NCBI GenBank assembly: GCA_913060815.1
Contig: CAJXSZ010000005.1
Coordinates: forward strand, 1-64,000
Direction of reading: 5' to 3'
DNA from: an uncultured Sulfitobacter sp.
GTDB taxonomy: Bacteria; Pseudomonadota; Alphaproteobacteria; Rhodobacterales; Rhodobacteraceae
Length of the DNA stretch: 64,000 bases
This document shows positions 10,360-19,007 of the stretch, piece by piece (the stretch's first letter is position 1; each line of letters starts with the position of its first letter). A program made the translations under genes and the position numbers. The notes below the pieces were generated by a model. It did no database searches and was not told the origin of the DNA. It saw nothing but the letters and a program-made list of their open reading frames with translations.

Positions 10360-11643
10360 ATGGAAAACATAAATACCGCCTTTGCTACGATCCTGCGCCG
10401 ATTTCGACGTTACTCGAGTAAGTTGTGGGTGCGGGTAGTTGTGATGGGATTGCTTGCCCTTGTTGCGGTCGGCTTGGGCCAGCTGATTGCGCCGTACGTG
10501 CCCAAAAGTATTGCGGAAACAGTCGACGCAAGTTCTGCCGACCGTCTGTTGCAACTGATTGCATCGGCGATGCTGGCCGTGACGATATTCTCGATCACGG
10601 TGATGGTCTCGGTGTACCAATCCTCCTCAAGCCAGTGGACCCCGCGGGTGCACCGTCTGATCATGCAAGACCGCGTTACCCAGAATACGATGGCCGTGTT
10701 CATTGGCGCTTATGTCTATGCGCTTCTGGGTATCATCTTGCAGGAGTTGGGAGTCTACGACGACGAACGCGCATTTGTTGTGTTCTGGATGACCGTGTTG
10801 GTTCTGGCGGTGATTGTTATCTATCTCATCCGCTGGGTGCTGCATCTGCAAGGGTTCGGGCAATTGGTCGACACCTCGCGGCAGATCGAGGAGGTGACGC
10901 GGGCGCAGTTCAAAGAACGCCTCTCGCAGCCCTGTTTGGGCGGACGCCCCTTCACAGGTGACTTTCCTGACAGTGCAAAGCCTGTGCCCGCATGGGAGAG
11001 CGGCTATATCCGCCAGATATATCCCGAGGCGTTGAATTCCGTCGCCGAGCAATATGATATGCGGGTCTATCTCACCCGCAGTGTCGGCAGTTTTGTCTCG
11101 GTCGGGGAATCCTTGATGAGCGTCGAGAGCACGGGCGATGATCTGGATTGGGATGCGATGATTGCCGACGTGAAAGAGACAGTAATCCTCGGTGATTTGC
11201 GCGAATATGATCAGGACCCGCGTTTCGGCCTTATTGTGATGAGCGAGATCGGCTCCAAAGCGCTGTCGCCAGGGGTAAATGATCCTGGAACGGCGATAGA
11301 TGTGATCAACCGCATCGGGCGCATTCTGTCCTATTACAAGGACGAGACCGAGACAGAGCCGGAGACCTTGCTGGCGCATTTGCATGTGGCACCGATTGAT
11401 CCTGTTGATCTGCTTCAGGATGGTTTCGGGGCGATTTCGCGTAACGGGGCAGACACGCTGGAGGTGCAGCAGCGTCTGCAACAAACCCTGAGTGGCCTGA
11501 TGCGCCATCCCGACAAGGGGCTGAGCCGTGCCGCGCGTGATCTGGCGAAGCAAGAGCTTGCCCGTGGCCTCGCTGCGCTCACATTCGAGCCTGACCGCGA
11601 CGCGTTGATTGCATCGGCGGATGCGGATGTGCGCCCCAAATAA
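10360..11643 (+). CDS. DUF2254 family membrane protein
   Basis: The 427-residue protein has about four transmembrane segments in its first 170 residues (around 25-50, 65-88, 115-135 and 142-165), then a large soluble C-terminal part. The layout and motifs such as VYQSSSSQWTPR and SPGVNDPGTA match the DUF2254 family of predicted bacterial membrane proteins, whose function is unknown to me. It lies between two dehydrogenase paralogues and runs in the same direction as the second, 104 bp before it. A functional tie to those enzymes is possible but not shown. Confidence 0.8.
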   Translation: MENINTAFATILRRFRRYSSKLWVRVVVMGLLALVAVGLGQLIAPYVPKSIAETVDASSADRLLQLIASAMLAVTIFSITVMVSVYQSSSSQWTPRVHRLIMQDRVTQNTMAVFIGAYVYALLGIILQELGVYDDERAFVVFWMTVLVLAVIVIYLIRWVLHLQGFGQLVDTSRQIEEVTRAQFKERLSQPCLGGRPFTGDFPDSAKPVPAWESGYIRQIYPEALNSVAEQYDMRVYLTRSVGSFVSVGESLMSVESTGDDLDWDAMIADVKETVILGDLREYDQDPRFGLIVMSEIGSKALSPGVNDPGTAIDVINRIGRILSYYKDETETEPETLLAHLHVAPIDPVDLLQDGFGAISRNGADTLEVQQRLQQTLSGLMRHPDKGLSRAARDLAKQELARGLAALTFEPDRDALIASADADVRPK

Positions 11644-11655
11644 GCGCATTGCTGC

Positions 11656-11678
11656 AAGGCGACACTTAATGTCGTAAA
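11656..11678. promoter_or_regulatory. Second palindrome of the same type, upstream of the second dehydrogenase
   Basis: AAGGCGACA-N5-TGTCGTAAA has the same 5-nt spacer and the same GCGACA/TGTCG core as 10282-10304. It lies about 70 bp before the ATG at 11748 and just after the DUF2254 stop codon. Only the inner CGACA/TGTCG arms are perfectly symmetric. Confidence 0.6.
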
Positions 11679-11747
11679 AGGAATATCGGTGCGCGGCATT
11701 GGACGTCACGTTGGCAGGGTAGCGTCTCACCAACAGGACCCGTCTTC

Positions 11748-14171
11748 ATGCGTACCCATGCCCAAGCTGTCATCATCGGAGGCGGCGTTATTGGCTGCTC
11801 GATCCTTTACCACCTGACCAAGCTGGGATGGACGGACGTGTGTCTGCTGGAACGCGACGAGCTGACCTCCGGCTCGACGTGGCATGCGGCGGCCAACATT
11901 CACGGGCTGCATGACAACAACAACATCACCCGCATCCAGAACTACACGATGGACCTCTATAACGCGCTGGAGGCGGAGACAGGGCAAAGCTGCGGTGTGT
12001 TCCAGCCCGGTAGCCTCTATCTGGCGCAGACCGAGGCGCGTGAGCACCAGTTGCGCCTGCAAGCGGCCAAAGCCAAATACTATGACATGCCCTTTCGCGA
12101 GGTGAGCCGCGCAGAGGCTGAAGAACTGCACCCGTTGGTCAATTACGACGGCATTCGCTGCATCATGTTTGAAGAGAACGGCGGCAACGTCGACCCCTCG
12201 GGCGTAACCAACGCCTATGCCGCGGGTGCGCGGCAGAACGGCGCGGAAATCATCCGCTTTTGCCCCGTCATCGGGACAGAGCAGCAGCCCGACGGCTCTT
12301 GGATCGTGCGCACCGAGAAAGGTGACATTCACACCCAGTGGATCGTGAACGCTGCGGGCCTGTGGGGGCGCGAAGTTGCTGCAATGGCGGGCATTACCCT
12401 GCCGCTGCAACCGACAGAACATCAATATTTTGTCACAGAAAGCATTGTGGAGATCGAGGGCCTCGACCGCCGCCTGCCATCTGTCGCCGACCGCGATGGC
12501 GAGTATTACCTGCGCCAAGAGGGCAAGGGGCTGCTGGTGGGGGCGTATGAGAAAGATCTGCGTTATTGGGCCGAAGAGGGGACGCCGCTGGGGTTTGGTC
12601 ACGAGTTGTTCGCCGACGATCTGGAGCGGATCGAGGAGAATATGATGCGCGCCATCGACCGTGTGCCCGCCGTGGGCGACGCAGGGATCAAGCGTGTGAT
12701 CAACGGGCCAATGATCTGGTCTCCTGATTCCAATGTGCTCTTTGGTCCTGTGCCCGAGTTGCGCAACTACTTCTGCTGTAACGGCATCATTCCCGGCTTC
12801 TCGCAGTCAGGCGGTATGGGCCTGCTCGCGGCCGACTGGATCGTCACGGGCGAGAGCCGCTATGACATGTTTGCATGGGATGTGGCACGGTTTGGCGATT
12901 GGGCAGACAAGGCCTTCACCCACGCACGGGTGGGTGATCAATATGCCAATCGTTTCAAAATCCACTTCCCGAATGAGGAGCGCAGCGCGGGACGTCCTGC
13001 ACGTATGCGCCCTGCCTACGCGATGCAAAAAGAACGCGGTGCTGTGTTTGGCTTGAACTACGGCTGGGAGCATCCGCTCTATTTCGGGGATGAGGTCGGT
13101 GCAGAGGACGAGACCCACGGCTTTACTCGTCAGTCGTGGTGGGACATCGTTGGCGCCGAATGCCGTATGTTGCGCGAGAATGCAGGCATCATCGACATCT
13201 CGAACTTCGCCAAATACCTGTGCAAAGGAGCAGGGGCCGAGGCGTGGTTGAACAGTCTCTTTGCCAATAAGATGCCAAGCGTTGTGGGGCGGTCCTGTCT
13301 CACGCCATTGATTGGCAAACGCGGTGGTATCGCAGGGGATTTCACCGTGACCAAACTGGCCGAGGATGAATTCTGGATCATCGGATCAGGCATGGCCGAG
13401 CGCTATCACCAGCGGTTCTTTAACGAGGTTCCCCTGCCGAAGGGGACGACATTCGAGAGCAAGACCGTCGAGATGTGCGGCTTTAACGTTGCTGGCCCCA
13501 GATCTCGCGATATGCTGCAACATCTGACCAACACGTCACTCGCCACCGAGGATTTTCCCTTCATGCGCTCCAAATGGATCGAGCTGGGCGGCGTGCGCTG
13601 CCTTGCGCTGCGGGTCTCGTTTACGGGCGATCTGGGTTGGGAGTTGCATTGTCAGCAAAGCGATCAATCAGCCCTCTATGGCGCGCTGCTGGAGGCGGGT
13701 AAGGACGTGGGCGCAGGCCCTGTGGGCAGCCGTGCGCTGATGTCGTTGCGGGTGGAGAAGGGATACGGCTCTTGGGGGCGCGAATACAGCCCCGAATATT
13801 GGCCGCAGGAAGTGGGTCTGGCGCGGCTTTGCAAGATGGAGAAAGACTTCCTCAACCACGAAGCTGTGGCCAAGACCATGCAGAATGACGCGCGCGAGGA
13901 GCTTGTCCTTTTGGCGCTGGATGGGGCGCAGACGGATGCATCACATGCGGATGCGACGGGTGGGGAGCCAATCTTCAGAGACGGTGTGGGGATAGGGCGG
14001 GTCACGTCGGGCGCTTACGGCTATAGCGTTGGCATGTCCTTGGCTCTGGGTTTTGTCAAAGGCGTTGCCGCAGGCGATGAGGTAGACGTTATGGTGCTGG
14101 GTGTCGCGCATAAGGCAACCGTATTGGCCGAGCCGCCCTTTGATCCGGAGGGGTCCCGCTTGCGCGGTTAG
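11748..14171 (+). CDS. FAD-dependent dimethylglycine/sarcosine dehydrogenase-like protein with GcvT domain
   Basis: The 807-residue protein is a full-length paralogue of the product of 7801-10218. It has the dinucleotide fold I-I-G-G-G-V-I-G-C-S near residue 8, the S-T-W-H-A-A motif of covalent flavinylation near residue 46, an oxidoreductase domain to about residue 370, and a GcvT-like domain behind it. After the conserved His the two diverge (A-N-I-H-G here, G-G-F-H-T in the paralogue), so they may act on different N-methylated substrates. A dispersed hairpin element follows the stop codon. It may be co-transcribed with DUF2254, but the palindrome in the 104-bp gap suggests its own control. 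Confidence 0.86.
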   Translation: MRTHAQAVIIGGGVIGCSILYHLTKLGWTDVCLLERDELTSGSTWHAAANIHGLHDNNNITRIQNYTMDLYNALEAETGQSCGVFQPGSLYLAQTEAREHQLRLQAAKAKYYDMPFREVSRAEAEELHPLVNYDGIRCIMFEENGGNVDPSGVTNAYAAGARQNGAEIIRFCPVIGTEQQPDGSWIVRTEKGDIHTQWIVNAAGLWGREVAAMAGITLPLQPTEHQYFVTESIVEIEGLDRRLPSVADRDGEYYLRQEGKGLLVGAYEKDLRYWAEEGTPLGFGHELFADDLERIEENMMRAIDRVPAVGDAGIKRVINGPMIWSPDSNVLFGPVPELRNYFCCNGIIPGFSQSGGMGLLAADWIVTGESRYDMFAWDVARFGDWADKAFTHARVGDQYANRFKIHFPNEERSAGRPARMRPAYAMQKERGAVFGLNYGWEHPLYFGDEVGAEDETHGFTRQSWWDIVGAECRMLRENAGIIDISNFAKYLCKGAGAEAWLNSLFANKMPSVVGRSCLTPLIGKRGGIAGDFTVTKLAEDEFWIIGSGMAERYHQRFFNEVPLPKGTTFESKTVEMCGFNVAGPRSRDMLQHLTNTSLATEDFPFMRSKWIELGGVRCLALRVSFTGDLGWELHCQQSDQSALYGALLEAGKDVGAGPVGSRALMSLRVEKGYGSWGREYSPEYWPQEVGLARLCKMEKDFLNHEAVAKTMQNDAREELVLLALDGAQTDASHADATGGEPIFRDGVGIGRVTSGAYGYSVGMSLALGFVKGVAAGDEVDVMVLGVAHKATVLAEPPFDPEGSRLRG

Positions 14172-14173
14172 CA

Positions 14174-14238
14174 GGGGCGCTGCCCCGCAGCGGCCCAATG
14201 GGCCACAGCTCCCCGGGATATTTCTGACCAAAAGAAGA
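14174..14238 (+). repeat. Dispersed intergenic hairpin element, copy 1
   Basis: GGGGC-GCT-GCCCC (14174-14186), then GGCCC-AAT-GGGCC (14192-14204), then the tail CCCCGGGATATTT followed by GACCAAAAGAAG. The same hairpin type and tail occur inverted at 24698-24740. Here it fills the gap between the convergent flavoprotein and CNNM genes and could serve as a transcript end. Confidence 0.7.
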
Positions 14239-14241
14239 GGG

Positions 14242-15549
14242 CTAGAGCGGCCGCATTTTGAGATCAGTGATGCGGTTGCCTTCGCGGGCCAGCACCTCGA
14301 AGCGGAAGCCGTGGAAAGAGAAGACCTGACCTTGGGTCGGGATCATCTGGGCCTCATGGATGACTAGACCTGCGATAGTGTTGGCTTCGTCGTCGGGCAG
14401 GTTCCAATCGTTTGCGCGGTTAAGATCGCGTATCGTCATGGCACCGTCGACTAGGTACTGCCCATCGCTGTCTTTCTTGACCGTATGGTCTGCCTGCGGA
14501 TCAAACTCATCCGTGATCTCGCCCACGATTTCCTCGAGGATGTCTTCGAGCGTGATGAGCCCTTGCAGGGAGCCATATTCATCCACCACCAGAGCAAAGT
14601 GCGTGCGGCGGTGCAGGAACTGGCGCATCTGCTCGTCAAGAGTGGAGGTTTCCGGCACAAAGTAGGGTTCCATTGCCACGTCGGCGATGTCGAACTGATT
14701 GAGCGCGGCTGCTTCCCCTTCGGGGCCGCCGATAAGTTTATACATTGCGCGCAACAGATCTTTTGCGTGGATTACCCCGACGATGTTTTCGGGATCATCG
14801 CGGAAAACGGGCAGACGGGTATGGTTGGAGCGCAGGCATTGCTCAAGGATGTCGCCGGGCGCATCGCCTGCGTCGATCATTTCGATCCCTGAACGGTGAA
14901 GCATGATTTCCTCAACCACGCGGTCCCGCAGATCGAGTGCGCCCAGAATGCGGTCGCGGTCCTCTTTCTCGACCACACCTTCGGAATGACCCAGTTGCAA
15001 CGCGCCTGCGATCTCTTCGCGCACGGCGAGGATGTTGCTGTCAGGATCGACCTGCACGCCAAGCACGCGCAGCATTCCCCGAACAAGCAGACGCACAATG
15101 CTTACGACAGGGGCGAAGATCAGCACCACTATGCTGATCGGACCGGACACCATGGAAGCGGCACGCTCGGCGTTGGTAATGGCGTAGGTCTTGGGCAGCA
15201 CTTCCGCAAAGATCAGCACCAGCAGGGTCATCACCAGCGTTGCGAGCGCCACGCCACTTTCGCCGAAGAGCCGCGTGAACAGCGCGGTGGCCAAAGAAGC
15301 AGCAAGGATGTTCACAAGATTGTTGCCCAGCAGGACCGAGCCGATCAAACGCTCGTTGTCTTCGGTAATTTTCAACGCACGTTGCGCGCCGACAGAGCCT
15401 TTGTCCGCTTGGGTACGCAATTTACCGCGAGAGGCGGCGGTGAGTGCGGTCTCGGATCCCGAGAAGCAGCCCGACAGAACCAGCAGAAACAAAATCGTGC
15501 CGACAGAAATCCAGAATGCAGCGTCAATCGTGACGGATGGCATATCCAT
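14242..15549 (-). CDS. CNNM/CorC-type transporter (hemolysin family) with CBS pair
   Basis: The 435-residue protein has an N-terminal CNNM membrane domain with about three to four spans in residues 10-150 (motifs GSETALTAAS and NNLVNILAAS), a CBS-domain pair over about residues 200-330 (HTRLPVFRDDPENIVG, FALVVDEYGSLQGLIT), and a C-terminal CorC/HlyC domain. Related proteins are linked to Mg2+/Co2+ efflux or tolerance; the old hemolysin name is misleading. It runs in the same direction as xerD, about 100 bp after it, with no clear terminator between. Confidence 0.88.
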   Translation of the reverse strand: MDMPSVTIDAAFWISVGTILFLLVLSGCFSGSETALTAASRGKLRTQADKGSVGAQRALKITEDNERLIGSVLLGNNLVNILAASLATALFTRLFGESGVALATLVMTLLVLIFAEVLPKTYAITNAERAASMVSGPISIVVLIFAPVVSIVRLLVRGMLRVLGVQVDPDSNILAVREEIAGALQLGHSEGVVEKEDRDRILGALDLRDRVVEEIMLHRSGIEMIDAGDAPGDILEQCLRSNHTRLPVFRDDPENIVGVIHAKDLLRAMYKLIGGPEGEAAALNQFDIADVAMEPYFVPETSTLDEQMRQFLHRRTHFALVVDEYGSLQGLITLEDILEEIVGEITDEFDPQADHTVKKDSDGQYLVDGAMTIRDLNRANDWNLPDDEANTIAGLVIHEAQMIPTQGQVFSFHGFRFEVLAREGNRITDLKMRPL

Positions 15550-15648
15550 GCGCGTGAACCTTTCAGGTGTGTTGCCTAAGTTATGGGGGGTGAGCGTGCC
15601 GCATTCAAGGAGAAGGCGGTGCGAAACGCTTATCTAACAGGCTAAACG

Positions 15649-16599
15649 CTATTTATTGGAGGCCGCTTTGTCCGATAGAGGATGATGGTCAAGCACAAGC
15701 TCGGACAATCGCGCCTCAAGCACATGGGTGTAGATTTCGGTTGTGGCAACATCTGCGTGGCCCAGCATTGTCTGGATCGCTCGCAAATCGGCCCCCCCTG
15801 CCAGCAGATGGGTGGCAAAGGCGTGGCGCAGGGTGTGCGGTGTAACCTTGGACGGGTCCACGCCTGCGGCAACTGCGATTTCCTTGATCAACAGGTAGAA
15901 GCGGTGGCGGGTCAAGTGGCCCTCCTTCCCGCGCGAGGGGAAGAGAAATTTCGAGGGCGGTTTCTTGGCCGCAGTGGTCACCGCTTGCGCTTCATCACGG
16001 ATGCGGATCCACAGCGCCAGCGCATCTCGCGCATCGGGTGATAGCGGGACCATGCGTTCCTTACCACCTTTACCAAGGATCAACAGCAAGCGCGGATCGC
16101 CACGGGTGGCACTCACAGGCAGACCCACAAGCTCGCTCACCCGCATGCCTGTGGCGTATAGCAGCTCCATCAAACAGGTGTTACGGATGCGGTCTGCCTC
16201 GTTCCGGCCCAAGGTTCGCGCCGCAGACAACAGGCGGTCCACCTCTTCGATGGACAGAATTTTCGGCAAACGCTTGTCCTGACCCGGACCGCTGATCTGA
16301 ATGGCGGGATTGTCGCTGCGCAGCCCTTCCTCGAATGCAAAGCGGTAGAGTTGCTTGATCGCCGAGAGCCTGCGTGCGCGGGTCGATTTGGACAGACCTT
16401 GGGCATCGCAGAACACCAGATATTCCTCAATGGCGCTGCGCGTGACAGCATCCAGAACGGAATCCTTGCGCGCCAGCCAGCCATCAAAGTCCTTGAGATC
16501 ACGGCCGTAGGCCAGAAGCGTATTGGTCGCGGCACCCAATTCGGCTGCTTGCGCTTCGAGAAACATGGATATCCAGCTTGAGGGGGCGCGAATGTTCAT
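15649..16599 (-). CDS. xerD: Tyrosine recombinase XerD
   Basis: The 316-residue protein has an N-terminal SAM-like DNA-binding domain (residues 1-90) and a C-terminal catalytic domain with the tyrosine-recombinase residues: Arg in GMRVSEL, H-x-x-R in TPHTLRHAF, His in the LGH motif and the nucleophile Tyr in EIYTHV. XerD works with XerC at dif to resolve chromosome dimers. The ATG at 16599 overlaps the upstream gene's stop by 4 bp (ATGA), which fixes the start and suggests coupling. Xer versus another tyrosine recombinase is judged from length, motif style and housekeeping context. Confidence 0.9.
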   Translation of the reverse strand: MNIRAPSSWISMFLEAQAAELGAATNTLLAYGRDLKDFDGWLARKDSVLDAVTRSAIEEYLVFCDAQGLSKSTRARRLSAIKQLYRFAFEEGLRSDNPAIQISGPGQDKRLPKILSIEEVDRLLSAARTLGRNEADRIRNTCLMELLYATGMRVSELVGLPVSATRGDPRLLLILGKGGKERMVPLSPDARDALALWIRIRDEAQAVTTAAKKPPSKFLFPSRGKEGHLTRHRFYLLIKEIAVAAGVDPSKVTPHTLRHAFATHLLAGGADLRAIQTMLGHADVATTEIYTHVLEARLSELVLDHHPLSDKAASNK

Positions 16600-18182
16600 G
16601 GTGTCCGCTCGAGCAGCAGAATTTGCAAAGATGCGCGGCGCGCGGTGTCCTCGAGGCCTAACGCGCGCAAGGTGCCAAGTGCTTCGCGGAGGGCGCGGGA
16701 GTCGCCGCGCGCGCCGTCGCGCAGGCCGTCCAGCGTGGCAAGCAAGGCTTCGCCCAAGCGCCCGCTCTTTGCCATCTTGACCCATTCCGCGTTCGGTGCA
16801 GGCGACGCAAACGCATCATAGATCGCGCGGGGCAGGGCATCACTGGGCGGAGGGCCTGTCACCTCTCCCAAGGCCACACCCCGCAGTAGCCTTGAAGATG
16901 CATCTTCGCTCAGGTTTAGGGCCACAGCTTCATAATCGGGCGAGAGCAAGCCAATCGTTTGCTGGATGCGTGCGGCTCTCCCTGTGAGGCTCACAGGGGC
17001 CAGACGTTCCTGAAACACACTGGCAAAGCTTACTTCCAAGGCGCCGTCGCGGATTTGTTGCCATGCGGGGGGCAGCGTCTTTGCGATGGCTTCCGCGCTG
17101 CCTGTGTCGAGGGCAATGTCAAAGCGCTGCACGGCGCGCACGCGGTCCCAGATGCGCCCCGAAGCGGCGGGCTTGCGGTTGGTGTAAAGTCCGAGCAGGC
17201 GGTTGTCGGGAAGCGCTCCTGCACTCGTCAAACGCTCGGCCGCTTCCAGCTGTGATTTCCATCCCGCCACATCGCGCAGATCGGCCACGGCATAGGCGCG
17301 CGGCAGCGGTCCTGTCGGCAGCGCTTCGCCAATGGTCTCGAACAGGCGGAAGGTCAGCGGGTCCATATGACGGGGCACGGGCAGGGGCGCTGCATCCTCG
17401 AAGAGGTCGGGATTGAGGAAACGGTCGAGAAGGGCCAGCTTGTCGCGGGGCAAAAGTTTGAGCGCTTGCGCTGTGCCAAAGGTCAGGGCTGCGGTGTCCC
17501 AATCGCCATTGCGTGCGGCGCAGAAAATCTGGGTATCGGTCTGTTGCGTCAGGTAAGGCGTGCGCGACAACACCTCGCAAGGGGTGTCTTCTGTCCCGAC
17601 AAGCAAGCTTAGCGCCATCCATGCATCAAAGAGCACAGGCGAACGGTCTGCGCCTGCTTGTTCAGCCAACGCCAGCGCGGGGTCCACGGCACCCAGCTGC
17701 ATCAGCTTATCCATGCGTGCGCGCGTGAGCTTGTCTTGGGCGTCAGGGTCGCCCGCTGGCGCGGCGGCTTCGGCTAACAGTACAGTAAACAAAAGCGCAT
17801 TGGCCGCAGGAAGCTCTAGATCGGGGAGTGTTCTGATCTGCCGCAACAGCGTTGTAATCTCGCTGCCCTGCCAGAGGTCAGGCTGCATGCCAGTCACAGC
17901 CATAGGCACAATGCCCACATTGCGCGGCGCTTGTGCGTCAAGGGGGCGGGTCGTGACGACTGGTGCGGTCCCTGTCGCGGCAACTGCCGGCTCGTCGCGT
18001 GCGTGGGGCTTGGCGGTGCGCTGCTGTATCGGCGCACGTGGCAATTGGGTTTGCGGCGCAGGATTGTCTAGCCAATCAATCACGGACAAAGGTGCGGCCG
18101 TTTGCGCATGTGCGCCGATGGCCATTGGCAGCACTGCGCCAAGAACCGCTGTGCGCCAAAGGTGCCTCACCCGCTTTCCCAT
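16596..18182 (-). CDS. Exported hypothetical protein upstream of xerD
   Basis: The predicted 528-residue protein starts with basic residues and a hydrophobic stretch ending in A-H-A-Q, a typical Sec signal peptide with cleavage near residue 24. The rest is Ala/Leu-rich and looks mostly helical, with no motif I recognise. I chose the ATG at 18182 because the signal peptide begins right after it; the frame runs further upstream but would cross the small upstream gene. It sits 4 bp after a 50-aa membrane peptide gene and overlaps xerD by 4 bp, so the three are probably one operon. Function unknown. Confidence 0.75.
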   Translation of the reverse strand: MGKRVRHLWRTAVLGAVLPMAIGAHAQTAAPLSVIDWLDNPAPQTQLPRAPIQQRTAKPHARDEPAVAATGTAPVVTTRPLDAQAPRNVGIVPMAVTGMQPDLWQGSEITTLLRQIRTLPDLELPAANALLFTVLLAEAAAPAGDPDAQDKLTRARMDKLMQLGAVDPALALAEQAGADRSPVLFDAWMALSLLVGTEDTPCEVLSRTPYLTQQTDTQIFCAARNGDWDTAALTFGTAQALKLLPRDKLALLDRFLNPDLFEDAAPLPVPRHMDPLTFRLFETIGEALPTGPLPRAYAVADLRDVAGWKSQLEAAERLTSAGALPDNRLLGLYTNRKPAASGRIWDRVRAVQRFDIALDTGSAEAIAKTLPPAWQQIRDGALEVSFASVFQERLAPVSLTGRAARIQQTIGLLSPDYEAVALNLSEDASSRLLRGVALGEVTGPPPSDALPRAIYDAFASPAPNAEWVKMAKSGRLGEALLATLDGLRDGARGDSRALREALGTLRALGLEDTARRASLQILLLERTP

Positions 18183-18186
18183 GCGG

Positions 18187-18339
18187 TTATTGCCCGTCCA
18201 GTGTGACTGGCACTCGGACCTCTTCGGGCTCAGGTGCAAAATCAATTCCCAATTCGGGCCCGACATAGGCAAAGCCCACAAGTCCGATAAATCCGATAAT
18301 CACAAGGATAAACAGAAGCTTGAAGAGTTTGCCTAACAT
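18187..18339 (-). CDS. 50-aa single-span membrane peptide
   Basis: This short frame (ATG at 18339, TAA at 18187-18189) encodes MLGKLFKLLF, then a strongly hydrophobic span to about residue 27, then an acidic tail rich in Glu and Pro. It lies only 4 bp before the exported hypothetical gene and leads that gene-xerD operon. The layout (positive N-terminus, one membrane span, acidic C-terminus) and tight spacing support a real gene, although the ribosome site is weak. Function unknown. Confidence 0.65.
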   Translation of the reverse strand: MLGKLFKLLFILVIIGFIGLVGFAYVGPELGIDFAPEPEEVRVPVTLDGQ

Positions 18340-18416
18340 AAAATTTTGCCCGATCTGCTATTATTTTCCCAAACTATATATGGCCTTTTCGGTAAGATCA
18401 CGTCATTCAGAGACAA

Positions 18417-19007
18417 ATGAGTGAAAATGATCCATCCACGGCTGACATCCGCCGACCCGCGCCCCGGTACCGCTTGAAAAAGACGGTAGCCTTGGTCGGT
18501 ATGATGGGGGCTGGCAAGACGGCTGTTGGCCGTGCCGTCGCTTTAAAGCTTGGCGTGCCGTTCCTTGATAGCGACGCCGAGATCGAGGCGGCTGCCAACC
18601 TTTCCGTGCCAGAGATTTTTCAGCGCGATGGCGAGGCGTTCTTTCGCAAGCGCGAGGCGGAGGTGATCCGCCGCCTGCTCGAGACCCGTACAGGTATCCT
18701 GTCGACGGGAGGTGGTGCCTATCTGGCCCAAACGAACCGTGACAATATTGCGCAAAAAGGCGTGGCTCTCTGGCTCGATGCGCCGCTTGATCTGTTGTGG
18801 AGCCGTGTACGTCACAAAGACACGCGACCGTTGCTGCGCACCGCTGATCCGCGCGCGACGCTGGCCGAAATTTTTGCCGCGCGTACCCCTGTCTACCGCT
18901 TGGCGGAGGTGCATGTGCCCTGCGCGCCTGATCTATCGATCGAGCAGACGGCGCAGCGTGTGATCGAGGCCTTGGCCACCCGCCCGGATGTGCTGGAGAA
19001 AATCTGA
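18417..19007 (+). CDS. aroK: Shikimate kinase AroK
   Basis: The 196-residue protein has a Walker A motif G-M-M-G-A-G-K-T at residues 28-35, a shikimate-binding D-S-D near residue 50, G-G-G-A near residue 100, and the lid Arg region K-D-T-R-P-L-L. It phosphorylates shikimate at the 3-hydroxyl in aromatic amino-acid synthesis. The N-terminal extension of about 20 residues is common in alphaproteobacterial AroK. Its stop TGA shares one base with the start of aroB, so the two are translationally coupled. It is divergent from the xerD operon. Confidence 0.95.
   Translation: MSENDPSTADIRRPAPRYRLKKTVALVGMMGAGKTAVGRAVALKLGVPFLDSDAEIEAAANLSVPEIFQRDGEAFFRKREAEVIRRLLETRTGILSTGGGAYLAQTNRDNIAQKGVALWLDAPLDLLWSRVRHKDTRPLLRTADPRATLAEIFAARTPVYRLAEVHVPCAPDLSIEQTAQRVIEALATRPDVLEKI

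Noticed and set aside
10219..10620. N-terminal extension of the first dehydrogenase (frame open to 10620)
   Set aside because: It would cover the divergent promoter region and the start of the DUF2254 gene; the FAD motif starts just after the ATG at 10218, which has a good ribosome site.
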